Below, piece after piece: positions 33,174 through 41,218 of a stretch of DNA of 41,218 nt. Numbering within the stretch: position 1 is the stretch's first letter; every line of letters starts with the position of its first letter. The notes below the pieces were generated by a model. That model was not told the DNA's origin. It saw nothing but the letters and a program-made list of their open reading frames with translations, and searched no databases. The DNA comes from REEB509 sp049314555 (lineage in GTDB: Bacteria; Pseudomonadota; Alphaproteobacteria; Caulobacterales; Aquidulcibacteraceae): assembly GCA_049314555.1 (NCBI GenBank), contig JBMOEW010000026.1, forward strand, positions 1-41,218, written 5' to 3'. The position numbers and the translations under genes were made by a program.

Positions 33174-34651
33174 CACAAGCCGAGCTTCTTTTCAGCGTGT
33201 CTTGGATCCAGCCGGAGCTGCTTTTGGCGGGCTATGCGCTGCTGGCCACGCTACTCGGAGCGTTTGCTGGCGCGCGCGTGACCGGCGTGCTTTCGGGGCT
33301 TGCGGCGTTGACGATGGTGGCCGCTGGTGTGCTGGCCCTGTTGCATTCGCCAGACACCTCACAAACGGTGTTTAACGGGGCGATGCAGGTGGATGCTTTC
33401 AGCGCCTATGCCAAGGCTTTGATCGCGTTTGCGGCGGCTGCAACCCTGTTGTTGGGGGCTGACCATTTTGCCCGAATTCAGGACCGCCGGTTTGAATTCC
33501 CGATCCTGACGGTTTTGGCCGTCTTGGGCATGTTTGTGATGGTGTCGGCCAACGACCTCATCACGCTCTATGTGGGTTTGGAGCTGCAAAGCCTTTCGGC
33601 CTACGTGCTGGCGGCGTGGCGGCGCGACGATGCACGCTCCTCAGAGGCGGGGCTCAAGTATTTTGTGCTGGGGGCGCTGTCGTCTGGCCTGCTGCTTTAC
33701 GGATGCTCGTTCGTCTATGGCTTTGCGGGCTCGGTGAGTTTTGACGCTATTGCTGCAGCCATCGTTGGCGGCGAAGCTGGCGTTGGGATGATTTTCGGGC
33801 TTGTGCTGGTGCTGAGCGGTCTCGCCTTCAAGATGAGCGCCGCGCCGTTCCATATGTGGACGCCAGATGTGTATGAAGGCGCGCCAACCCCGGTGACCGC
33901 ACTTTTTGCCGCCGCGCCAAAGGCTGCTGCCGTAGTGTTGATGGCGCGGGTGCTTTACGAGCCGTTCGCGGGGCTGCAGGAGCAATGGCAACAGGTAATC
34001 GCGGTGCTTGCGGGCGCTTCGATGCTTGTGGGGGCGTTTGCTGGGTTGGTGCAAACCAACCTGAAGCGGTTGTTGGCCTATTCGTCCATCATGAACATGG
34101 GCTTTGTTTTGATGGGGCTTGCGGCAGGGGTGTCTCATGGGCCTGGTCACTCTGCGGGAGCCACATCGGGACCAGAAAGCGCGCTTGTGTATTTGGCACT
34201 GTATTTGCCGGCCTCGATCGGGGTGTTCGCGCTGATGCTCACCCTGCGCAACAAGGGTGAGGCGCTGGAGCGGGTTGATGATCTGTCTGGACTTGGGCAA
34301 CGCCACGTCGGCTATGCGCTGCTGATGACTTTGCTGATTTTTTCGTTGATCGGGATCCCGCCACTTGCCGGGTTCTTTGGCAAGCTGGCCGTGTTCCGTG
34401 CTACTCTGGACGCCGGGCTCTGGCCGCTGGCGGTGATCGGGGCGATCGCTGCGGTGGTCGGTGCTGGCTACTATTTGCGGGTTCTGGCACGGATTTGGTT
34501 TGCGCCGGTGCAGGTGGCCGCGTTCCAGCCGGTGGGCGCGGTGGGCAGCTTGACGGCTGTTGTGGCGGCGGCGCTCTCGTTCCCGATCCTGGTGGTTTTG
34601 CTTTCGCTGCTGGAGCAAGGCGCAAAAGTTGCCATCGCGACAAGTTTTTAG
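33170..34651 (+). CDS. nuoN: NADH-quinone oxidoreductase subunit N
   Basis: A 493-residue ND2-type proton-pumping subunit. LGLELQSLS-type segment (YVGLELQSLSAYVLAAWRRD), KMSAAPFHMWTPDVYEGAPT and LLAYSSIMNMGFVLMGLA are diagnostic. It closes the nuo gene set; a biotin ligase gene follows after 9 bases, so the transcript may continue into the housekeeping genes. The loop HGPGHSAGATSGPESA before a helix is slightly longer than in E. coli. Confidence 0.97.
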   Translation: MTQAELLFSVSWIQPELLLAGYALLATLLGAFAGARVTGVLSGLAALTMVAAGVLALLHSPDTSQTVFNGAMQVDAFSAYAKALIAFAAAATLLLGADHFARIQDRRFEFPILTVLAVLGMFVMVSANDLITLYVGLELQSLSAYVLAAWRRDDARSSEAGLKYFVLGALSSGLLLYGCSFVYGFAGSVSFDAIAAAIVGGEAGVGMIFGLVLVLSGLAFKMSAAPFHMWTPDVYEGAPTPVTALFAAAPKAAAVVLMARVLYEPFAGLQEQWQQVIAVLAGASMLVGAFAGLVQTNLKRLLAYSSIMNMGFVLMGLAAGVSHGPGHSAGATSGPESALVYLALYLPASIGVFALMLTLRNKGEALERVDDLSGLGQRHVGYALLMTLLIFSLIGIPPLAGFFGKLAVFRATLDAGLWPLAVIGAIAAVVGAGYYLRVLARIWFAPVQVAAFQPVGAVGSLTAVVAAALSFPILVVLLSLLEQGAKVAIATSF

Positions 34652-34660
34652 GCCGCGCTG

Positions 34661-35389
34661 GTGATCGATGCGCAGGCACCGGTGTTTGCGTTCGACACGC
34701 TTGATAGCACCAACAGTGAGGCACGGCGGCGGGCGGATGCCGGCGATTTCGGCCCGGCGTGGCTGGTGGCGCGAACGCAGTCTGCAGGGCGGGGGCGACG
34801 GGGTCGGTCGTGGGTGAACACGCCCGGTGCCTTTCTAGGGACTTACCTGGGACATACCCCCTTACCACCGGCTCAGCTTGCGCGGCTTAGCCTTGCGGCG
34901 GGCGTTGCAGTCGTGGAAGCGCTGGCTGCGTGTGACCGGCCCGGTGCGCGCCTGAAGTGGCCCAACGACGTGTTTTTGGATGGCGGCAAGGTTGGGGGCA
35001 TCCTGCTTGAGTCCAGTGCGGCCGGCTCCGGGGGGCTTTGGTTTGCGCTGGGGATTGGGGTCAATCTCGCGGCGCTTCCCGAAGGGGTGGGTCAGGCCGT
35101 TGCGAGCGCTGGCGGGGTGGCCCCCGACGCCTTTCAAAAGGCACTCTGCGAACGCTTAAGTGCGGGCGGTGCCGCCCTTGCCGGGGGCCAATTTGAAACG
35201 GTGCGCGCGGGCTGGCTGTCGCACGCGGTGGGGCTGGGGCAGACCGTAACGGCCACCCTTGGGGCCGATACCCTGCGGGGCGAGTTCCTTGACCTTGACG
35301 CAGATGGTGCGCTTCTGATGCAGACGCCGCAAGGGATTGTGCGTATTACGGCGGGCGATGTGTTTTTTCCAGACATGATGGATGAGTGA
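34661..35389 (+). CDS. birA: Biotin--[acetyl-CoA-carboxylase] ligase, monofunctional
   Basis: A 242-residue biotin protein ligase. The biotinyl-AMP loop GRGRRGRSW (43-51), KWPNDV (99-104) and Lys110 in GGKVGGILLE are present. The enzyme activates biotin with ATP and attaches it to carboxylase carrier domains. There is no N-terminal winged helix, so it does not repress transcription as E. coli BirA does. It starts with GTG 9 bases after nuoN, a neighbourhood common in alphaproteobacteria; coaX follows after 6 bases. Confidence 0.95.
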   Translation: MIDAQAPVFAFDTLDSTNSEARRRADAGDFGPAWLVARTQSAGRGRRGRSWVNTPGAFLGTYLGHTPLPPAQLARLSLAAGVAVVEALAACDRPGARLKWPNDVFLDGGKVGGILLESSAAGSGGLWFALGIGVNLAALPEGVGQAVASAGGVAPDAFQKALCERLSAGGAALAGGQFETVRAGWLSHAVGLGQTVTATLGADTLRGEFLDLDADGALLMQTPQGIVRITAGDVFFPDMMDE

Positions 35390-35395
35390 GGCCCC

Positions 35396-36199
35396 ATGCT
35401 GCTTGCCGTCGACGTAGGCAATACCAATACAAAGTTTGCGGTTTTTGACGGTGTGGCTTGGCGCGGCCAATGGCGTGCCTCCACCGAAGCGGCGCGAACT
35501 GCGGACGAGTATGCGGCATGGCTTGCAACGGTCATGAAGTTCCAAGGGCTGGAGTTTAGCCAATGCACGGCCTGCATTATCTCCACCGTTGTGCCGCAAG
35601 CCCTGTTCAATCTGCGCAATCTGGTGCGCCGGTATGTGAATGTTGAACCAATCGTGGTCGGCGAGCCAGGGATTAGCCTTGGGATTGCGTTGCGGATTGA
35701 CAATCCTCGGGAGGCTGGGGCTGACCGCCTTGTGAACGCAATTGGGGCCTATCTGGCGCACGGGGGTGCCGCCATTGTCATCGACAGTGGAACCGCCACC
35801 ACCTTTGACGTGATCGCGGCCGATGGCGGCCTTGAGGGCGTGATCATCGCGCCGGGGATCAATTTGTCGCTTCAGGCGCTGCATTCGGCGGCGGCCCGGT
35901 TGCCGCGGGTGGAGATCCGCCGCCCGATTGGACGCGATGGCCGGGCTACCGCATTGGGTCGCAATACAATTCATGCGATGCAGTCTGGTGTGTTTTGGGG
36001 ATATGTTGAGTTGATCGATGGTTTGGTGAAACGGTTGAAGGCTGAGCTTGAGCCAGAGCTTGGGCCGATGAAGGTGATCGCGACCGGCGGTGTGGCTTCG
36101 CTGTTTGAGGGCGCGTGTTCGACGATCGACCTTTACGACGACGAGCTTACGCAGCGGGGCCTTTTGGAAATTTTTCGCCGCAACGGCGGCATTTTGTAA
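35396..36199 (+). CDS. coaX: Type III pantothenate kinase
   Basis: A 267-residue type III pantothenate kinase, which phosphorylates pantothenate as the first step of CoA synthesis. The phosphate-binding DVGNTNTKFAVFDG at 5-18, GADRLVNAIGAY and IDSGTATTFDVI are visible. Unlike CoaA this type is not feedback-inhibited by CoA in characterised members. Its TAA stop overlaps the ATG of ribonuclease J (TAATG). Confidence 0.96.
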   Translation: MLLAVDVGNTNTKFAVFDGVAWRGQWRASTEAARTADEYAAWLATVMKFQGLEFSQCTACIISTVVPQALFNLRNLVRRYVNVEPIVVGEPGISLGIALRIDNPREAGADRLVNAIGAYLAHGGAAIVIDSGTATTFDVIAADGGLEGVIIAPGINLSLQALHSAAARLPRVEIRRPIGRDGRATALGRNTIHAMQSGVFWGYVELIDGLVKRLKAELEPELGPMKVIATGGVASLFEGACSTIDLYDDELTQRGLLEIFRRNGGIL

Positions 36200-37881
36200 T
36201 GCCAAAAACCAAGTCAGCCGACGAACTCGTGTTTCTGCCGCTCGGGGGATCGGGGGAAATCGGCATGAACCTGAACGCCTATGGTTTTGGCCCACCCGAT
36301 GAGCGGGTTTGGATCATTGTCGACATCGGGATCACGTTTGGCGGGTCGCAGACGCCGGGGGTGGAGATCATTCTGCCGGACCCGACTTTTCTGGAAAATG
36401 AGCGCCACAATATTCTAGGTATTGTGCTGACGCACGCCCATGAAGACCACATTGGGGCGATTGGCTGGCTGTGGCCGCGGTTGAAGGTGCCAGTGTTTGC
36501 AACGCCCTTCACGGCCGCCTTGGTGCGCGAGAAGCTCAAGGAACACGGCCTGTTGGACCGGGTGAAGTTGACTGAAGTGGCGTTGGGGGGGCGATTTGAG
36601 CTTGGCCCCTTCGACATCGAGTACGTGACCTTGACCCACTCGATCCCGGAACCGAACGGTCTGGCCATCCGAACGCCGCTTGGCTTGATCTGGCATACGG
36701 GAGATTGGAAAATCGACCCGGATCCGATCATCGGCGCGCTGACCGACAGCGCCAAGGTGAAGAGCCTGGCACAGGAGGGGATCTTGGCCATGGTGTGTGA
36801 CAGCACGAATGTCTTCGTGGAGGGCACGGCCGGATCGGAAGCTGATGTGCGCGCCAACCTGGCGGAGGTGATTGCGGGCTGCACTGGTAAAGTGGCGGTG
36901 ACGGCTTTTGCCTCCAACGTGGCGCGCCTCGATTCTACCGTGCGGGCGGCGCACGCGGCTGGGCGCACGGTGTGTTTGGTTGGCCGTTCGATGCACAAGG
37001 TCGTAGGGGCGGCAAAGTCTGTTGGGCTTTTGAGCGGGCTGCCGGAGGTGGTGACAGAGGCAGAGTCCGTCCATTTCGACCCTCACGAGATCCTTTATCT
37101 GTGCACTGGCAGCCAAGGCGAGGGGCGCGCCGCGCTCGGGCGCATTGCGGGCGGTAGCCACCGGCATGTGCGGCTGGGCGAAGGCGACACGGTGATTTTT
37201 TCGTCGCGGATGATCCCCGGCAACGAGGTGCCGATCCTTGCCCTGTACAATCAGCTCGCCGGACGTGGGGTGCGGATCATTACCGATCGGGACGCGCATG
37301 TGCACGTGTCGGGGCATCCGTGCCGCGAGGAATTGAAGAGCATGTATCAGTGGGCGCGGCCAGAAATCGCGGTGCCGGTGCATGGCGAACGTCGCCACAT
37401 CCTGGAGCACGTGAAATTTGCCCAAGAAATGCAAACGCCGCAGTCCATCGCGCCGCGCAATGGCGATATGATCCGCTTGGCACCTGGCCCGGTGAAGGTG
37501 ATTGATGAGGTGCCGTCGGGGCGGCTCTATGTGGACGGTAAGGTGATCCTTCAGGCTGAGGATGAGTCGATCAAGGATCGGCGTCGGCTGGCGGCGGATG
37601 GGGTGATCGCGGTTTCGCTGGCGGTGGGGTCCAAGAACCAAAAGATCATCGCTGGCCCCGATATTCGCGTGCGGGGGTTGAACACTTCCAGCGAAGACGA
37701 GATGGAGTTGGCGCTCGATGAGCTGGTGGAGGCGGCCGAGCATGCGTTTGGGGCGCTCAACCATGCCGATCGTGCCGACGAAGAGATGTCAGAAGCGGCT
37801 CTTGTGCGGGCGGTACGTAAGGCCGCAGAAAAGATTTGGCGCAAGCGGCCGTTCGTGGAAGTGACCCTTTTGCGGGTCTGA
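36199..37881 (+). CDS. rnj: Ribonuclease J
   Basis: A 560-residue metallo-beta-lactamase/beta-CASP ribonuclease. The zinc motif HAHEDH (residues 79-84) and the beta-CASP segments (STNVFVEGTAGSE; FSSRMIPGNE) are present, with a C-terminal domain ending EVTLLRV. It acts on RNA as 5'-3' exonuclease and endonuclease, in rRNA maturation and mRNA decay. The ATG at 36199 overlaps the coaX stop; the open frame upstream lies within coaX and is not used. Confidence 0.95.
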   Translation: MPKTKSADELVFLPLGGSGEIGMNLNAYGFGPPDERVWIIVDIGITFGGSQTPGVEIILPDPTFLENERHNILGIVLTHAHEDHIGAIGWLWPRLKVPVFATPFTAALVREKLKEHGLLDRVKLTEVALGGRFELGPFDIEYVTLTHSIPEPNGLAIRTPLGLIWHTGDWKIDPDPIIGALTDSAKVKSLAQEGILAMVCDSTNVFVEGTAGSEADVRANLAEVIAGCTGKVAVTAFASNVARLDSTVRAAHAAGRTVCLVGRSMHKVVGAAKSVGLLSGLPEVVTEAESVHFDPHEILYLCTGSQGEGRAALGRIAGGSHRHVRLGEGDTVIFSSRMIPGNEVPILALYNQLAGRGVRIITDRDAHVHVSGHPCREELKSMYQWARPEIAVPVHGERRHILEHVKFAQEMQTPQSIAPRNGDMIRLAPGPVKVIDEVPSGRLYVDGKVILQAEDESIKDRRRLAADGVIAVSLAVGSKNQKIIAGPDIRVRGLNTSSEDEMELALDELVEAAEHAFGALNHADRADEEMSEAALVRAVRKAAEKIWRKRPFVEVTLLRV

Positions 37882-37899
37882 TGGACAGGGGATTTTGTG

Positions 37900-38328
37900 A
37901 TGCAGATTGGGCGGCTCAATCATGTGGGCGTGGCGGTGCCTTCTATTGAGGCGGCCAAGGACACCTATCGCACGCTTTACGGGGTGGCCGAGCATGACAT
38001 CACCCACACCTGGGATATGCCAGCGCAAGGGGTGCGCGTTGCTTTCGTGAATGTGGCCAACAGCCAAATCGAGCTGATTGAGCCTCTGGGGGAAGCAAGC
38101 CCGATCCTCAAGTTTTTGGAAAAGAACCCGAGCGGTGGCCAACACCATGTATGCTTTGAGGTGCCAGACATCCATGTGGCCCAAGAGGAAATGCGCAAGC
38201 GCGGAGCCACCGTGCTTGGCGAGCCGCGGATAGGCGCGCACGGCACCCTCGTGATCTTTGTGCACCCCAAGAATTCAAACGGCGTGTTGATCGAATTGAT
38301 GGAAACACCAAAAGATGGGGCGCACTAA
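37900..38328 (+). CDS. mce: Methylmalonyl-CoA epimerase
   Basis: A 142-residue VOC-fold epimerase. Metal ligands expected for the family are visible: His in LNHVGVAVPS, Glu in IELIEPLGEAS, His in GGQHHVCFEV and Glu in GVLIELMETP. It interconverts (2R)- and (2S)-methylmalonyl-CoA in propionate catabolism. The ATG at 37900 has AGGGGA upstream; a GTG one codon earlier is possible. The DUF1467 gene begins immediately after its stop. Confidence 0.95.
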   Translation: MQIGRLNHVGVAVPSIEAAKDTYRTLYGVAEHDITHTWDMPAQGVRVAFVNVANSQIELIEPLGEASPILKFLEKNPSGGQHHVCFEVPDIHVAQEEMRKRGATVLGEPRIGAHGTLVIFVHPKNSNGVLIELMETPKDGAH

Positions 38329-38577
38329 ATGACGGATCCCGTTTTGGGTACGGCCATCTATATCATTTTGTGGTGGCTCGCTTTTTTCTGCCTATTGCCG
38401 GTTGGGGCCCACAGCCTTGAGGAGACCCGCAATCCGGGCGGTTTGGGCCAGGAGCGTGGGGCGCCAGTTGCGCCGAAGCTTGGCCAAAAGGCCCTCTGGG
38501 CGGCGGGGCTTGCGGGCGTGGTTTGGGCCATCGTTCAGGCCATGATCGCGTTTGATGTGTTTGCGATCCGCGGTTGA
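38329..38577 (+). CDS. DUF1467-family membrane protein
   Basis: An 82-residue protein with two helices: AIYIILWWLAFFCLLPVGAH and LWAAGLAGVVWAIVQAMIAF, joined by a polar loop with the DUF1467 pattern LEETRNPG followed by GAPVAPKLGQKA. Function is unknown; the family is confined mostly to alphaproteobacteria and usually lies between mce and proS, as here. Its ATG starts directly after the mce stop codon. Confidence 0.88.
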   Translation: MTDPVLGTAIYIILWWLAFFCLLPVGAHSLEETRNPGGLGQERGAPVAPKLGQKALWAAGLAGVVWAIVQAMIAFDVFAIRG

Positions 38578-38642
38578 CGCACATTGCACGTGACGCCAAC
38601 GCGGGCTAAGCGGGCTTTCCCTTTCCTTTCAGGTGTTCTGCT

Positions 38643-40178
38643 ATGCAACGCGCTTTGAGCGTCACCCGCGCCGCGAGCTTTCCCGATTGGTACCAGGCCA
38701 TCGTCAAAGAGGCCGACCTTGCGGAGAACGCGCCAACGCGGGGGTGCATGATCATCAAGCCCTGGGGCTATGGGATTTGGGAAAACATCCAGCAGGAGAT
38801 GGACCGGCGGATCAAAGCGTCTGGCCACGACAACTATTATTTCCCGCTGCTGATCCCAATGAGCTTCATCGCGCAGGAAGCCGACCATGTGGACGGGTTT
38901 GCCAAAGAAATGGCGGTCGTGACCCACCATCGGTTGAAGATGATCAACGGTAAGCTGGCACCTGACCCGGAAGCGGAGCTGGCAGAGCCGCTGATTGTGC
39001 GGCCAACCTCTGAAACGATTATCGGCGATGCCTTCAGCCGGTGGATCAAAAGCTATCGGGACTTGCCCGTGATGTTGAACCAATGGGCCAACGTGATGCG
39101 CTGGGAAATGCGCACGCGAATGTTCCTGCGGACCGCCGAGTTTTTGTGGCAGGAGGGGCATACCGCCCATGCCAACGAGGCCGAGGCCATGACGGAAACG
39201 CTGGCGATGCTGGAAATGTATCGCAGCTTTTCTGAAGATGTGTTGGCGATGCCGGTGGTTGCGGGGGAGAAGCCGGAAAACGAGCGCTTCCCGGGTGCAG
39301 ACAAGACATTTTCCATCGAAGCGATGATGCAGGATGGGAAGGCCTTGCAGGCCGGCACCAGCCATTATCTGGGCACCCATTTCAGCCAGGCACAGAACAT
39401 CCGTTATCAAGATCAGGCGGGCCAGATGCAGCTGGCTCACACCACCAGCTGGGGCACCTCCACGCGGATGATTGGCGGGGTGATCATGACGCACGGTGAC
39501 GACGATGGCCTGCGCACGCCCCCGGCCATCGCGCCGCGGCAAATCGTGATCATTCCGATGCTGCGCGACAAGCCTGAGGACGCGGAGGTCTTGGCGTATG
39601 GGCGGGCGCTTGAGGCGGAGTTGCGCAAGCTGCGCTTCCAAGACCAACCGGTGCGTGCGCACCTGGATGTGAAGCCTTTGAAAAGCGCAGACAAACGCTG
39701 GGATTGGGTGCGCCGCGGCGCACCGCTTTTGCTGGAGATCGGTCCGCGTGATGCTGCCAATGGCCAGGTGACGTTCATGCGCCGCGACCAGCTGCGGGAG
39801 GGCGACAAGACCAAATCCCATGCGATGAGCCGCGAGGCTTTCTTGGGTGCTGCGTGCGGCATGCTGGAGGAGATCCAGAAGGCGCTCTATCTGGAAGCCA
39901 AGGCGCGGTTGTCCGACAATATCAGCGACGGTTTCAAAAATATGGCGGAGCTGAGCGCGTACTTCGGCTCTGACGACGAGGACAGCACCTTCAAAGGCTG
40001 GGCGCGGGTGGGCTGGGCGCGGCCGTCGGGTGCGGACCTTGAGGCTGTTGAGCGCCAGCTGAAAGCCTTGAAATTGACCATCCGCAATGCGCCCCTCGAT
40101 CAGGCCCGGCGGGCGAAGACCTGCGTATTCAGCGGAGCGGCGGCGGTGGAAGATATCCTAATTGCGCGGGCCTATTGA
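38643..40178 (+). CDS. proS: Prolyl-tRNA synthetase, archaeal/eukaryotic type
   Basis: A 511-residue class II synthetase charging tRNA-Pro. The motifs are those of the archaeal/eukaryotic ProRS group: RPTSET (120-125), FLRTAEFLWQEGHTAH (161-176) and GVIMTHGDDDGLRTPPAIAP. The E. coli-type editing insert is absent. The C-terminal domain ends in IARAY; a terminal tyrosine is a hallmark of this group (known from Thermus thermophilus). The zinc-binding cysteines of that domain are mostly lost: where relatives have CVYCG, this has CVFSG, and no partner cysteines are seen. It occupies the usual alphaproteobacterial proS position between DUF1467 and lolC, whereas most relatives carry the shorter bacterial type. 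Confidence 0.93.
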   Translation: MQRALSVTRAASFPDWYQAIVKEADLAENAPTRGCMIIKPWGYGIWENIQQEMDRRIKASGHDNYYFPLLIPMSFIAQEADHVDGFAKEMAVVTHHRLKMINGKLAPDPEAELAEPLIVRPTSETIIGDAFSRWIKSYRDLPVMLNQWANVMRWEMRTRMFLRTAEFLWQEGHTAHANEAEAMTETLAMLEMYRSFSEDVLAMPVVAGEKPENERFPGADKTFSIEAMMQDGKALQAGTSHYLGTHFSQAQNIRYQDQAGQMQLAHTTSWGTSTRMIGGVIMTHGDDDGLRTPPAIAPRQIVIIPMLRDKPEDAEVLAYGRALEAELRKLRFQDQPVRAHLDVKPLKSADKRWDWVRRGAPLLLEIGPRDAANGQVTFMRRDQLREGDKTKSHAMSREAFLGAACGMLEEIQKALYLEAKARLSDNISDGFKNMAELSAYFGSDDEDSTFKGWARVGWARPSGADLEAVERQLKALKLTIRNAPLDQARRAKTCVFSGAAAVEDILIARAY

Positions 40179-40180
40179 AC

Positions 40181-41218
40181 ATGACCACGGTATCTGCTTC
40201 CGCACCGCCTTTTGGATTGTTTGAACGCTCGTTGGCGGCCCGGTATCTGCGGGCCAAGCGCGCGCACGGCGGGGTGGCGCTGATTTCGATCATCTCGTTT
40301 TTTGGCATCATGTTGTCGGTGATGGTGCTTATCATCACCATGTCTGTGATGAACGGCTTTCGTGAGACGCTGTTGTCGCGGATCCTTGGGGTTGATGGAC
40401 ATGTCCTGATCCACACCCGGGACCTGCTGCCTGACGAGCGCGATGTGATTGTTGCGGCTGCGCTGCGCACAGAGGGGGTGATCAGCGTCAATCCGGTGAT
40501 TGAGGAACAGGCGTTGGCAGTGGCCGACGGCTATTCCACCGGGGTTATCGTGCGCGGGGTTTTGCGCGAAGACCTGGAAAAGCTGGCGTTGATCCATGAC
40601 GGCATTCAGCCCGGGGGCAGTCTTGAGGGATTTGACGATCCGGATAATCCGCGGCTGTTGATCGGGTCTGGGGTTGCGGAACGTCTTGCGTTTCTCCAGC
40701 CAGGCATGGGGTTGTCGATCCTTGCGCCACAGGCGTCGTCTACGCCGTTTGGGCTGACGCCGCGGCGCAAATCCTATGTGGTGGGCGGGCTTTTTACGTC
40801 CGGCACCCAGCGCTATGACGCAACGCAAATCTATATGCCGATCGATCAGGCGCAGATCCTGTTTCAACGGGGCACGTCGGTTGATCGCCTTGAGGTGCGG
40901 GTGAAGGACCCAGACAATACACTGCCAGTGGTGCGTCAGCTGCAGGCGACACTGGGGCCGATGATCCAGATTACCGATTGGCGCTATGCCAACCAGGAAT
41001 TGCAGGGCGCGCTTGTGGTGGAGCGCAATGTGATGCGGCTGATCTTGATGATGATCGTTGGCATCGCCGCGCTGAACATCATCTCGGGGTTGGTGATGTT
41101 GGTGAAGAACAAGGGCCGCGACATTGCCATTCTGCGGACAATGGGAGCCACCCGGGGGGCGATCCTGCGGGTGTTTTTCATGACGGGGGCCGCGGTTGGG
41201 GGGCTTGGCACTCTGGCC
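40181..41218 (+). CDS. lolC: Lipoprotein-releasing ABC transporter permease (partial)
   Basis: 346 codons open to the window end; the stop lies beyond it. It belongs to the LolC/LolE family: N-terminal FERSLAARYLRAKR, a first helix (VALISIISFFGIMLSVMVLI), a long periplasmic domain (about residues 50-275) and the second helix (LILMMIVGIAALNIISGLVM) followed by the KNKGRDIAILRTMGAT coupling loop. With LolD it extracts lipoproteins from the inner membrane for LolA. The ATG is 2 bases after proS. Some alphaproteobacteria have a single such permease (LolF), so C versus E or F cannot be fixed here. Confidence 0.92.
   Translation, partial: MTTVSASAPPFGLFERSLAARYLRAKRAHGGVALISIISFFGIMLSVMVLIITMSVMNGFRETLLSRILGVDGHVLIHTRDLLPDERDVIVAAALRTEGVISVNPVIEEQALAVADGYSTGVIVRGVLREDLEKLALIHDGIQPGGSLEGFDDPDNPRLLIGSGVAERLAFLQPGMGLSILAPQASSTPFGLTPRRKSYVVGGLFTSGTQRYDATQIYMPIDQAQILFQRGTSVDRLEVRVKDPDNTLPVVRQLQATLGPMIQITDWRYANQELQGALVVERNVMRLILMMIVGIAALNIISGLVMLVKNKGRDIAILRTMGATRGAILRVFFMTGAAVGGLGTLA

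Overview
The window is GC-rich, gene-dense chromosomal DNA from an alphaproteobacterium. The NADH dehydrogenase order nuoA-B-C-D-E-F-G-H-I-J-K-L-M-N, followed by a monofunctional biotin ligase, coaX, ribonuclease J, methylmalonyl-CoA epimerase, a DUF1467 protein, proS and lolC, is a layout familiar from Alphaproteobacteria. Extra genes inside nuo, many TGA/ATG overlaps and abundant small membrane proteins suggest a Caulobacterales/Maricaulales/Hyphomonadaceae-like lineage. The family-level guess is inference; no rRNA is present to settle it.

Left part (1-16.7 kb), a mosaic of accessory and catabolic genes: a three-gene cluster of a Tat-exported spermidine-synthase-like protein, its membrane partner and an SMP-30-like lipoprotein; tRNA-Pro(TGG) followed by about 570 bases without an intact gene but with gene remnants; two convergent small membrane proteins and an AraC regulator; a roughly 1 kb patch with three related hairpin repeats (REP-like), two of them inverted copies around a small lipoprotein gene; an alpha/beta hydrolase; a four-EF-hand lipoprotein coupled to a TetR regulator; a thiamine-diphosphate enzyme; an M3 metallopeptidase; an acetyl-CoA hydrolase/transferase-like protein; a rhodanese; tRNA-Val(TAC) and tRNA-Asp(GTC) with a terminator; and a CaiB-type CoA-transferase with a crotonase.

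Middle part (16.8-34.7 kb): all fourteen nuo genes of respiratory complex I on one strand. Between nuoD and nuoG nine foreign genes are inserted: a membrane protein, a VOC protein, an NTF2/SnoaL-like protein, a secreted protein, two small membrane proteins, a YCII protein and a potassium-channel-like protein are recognisable by fold or topology. Several are coupled by 4-base overlaps and look co-transcribed with nuo.

Right part (34.7-41.2 kb): co-directional housekeeping genes for biotin attachment, CoA synthesis, RNA decay, propionate/methylmalonyl-CoA metabolism, prolyl-tRNA charging and lipoprotein export. The prolyl-tRNA synthetase is of the archaeal/eukaryotic type rather than the usual alphaproteobacterial type and has lost most of the zinc ligands of that family. 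lolC runs off the window end.

The most notable observations are the inverted REP-like pair, the displaced prolyl-tRNA synthetase, the accessory genes embedded in nuo, the split and exported spermidine-synthase-like module, and two CoA enzymes whose canonical catalytic glutamates are replaced.
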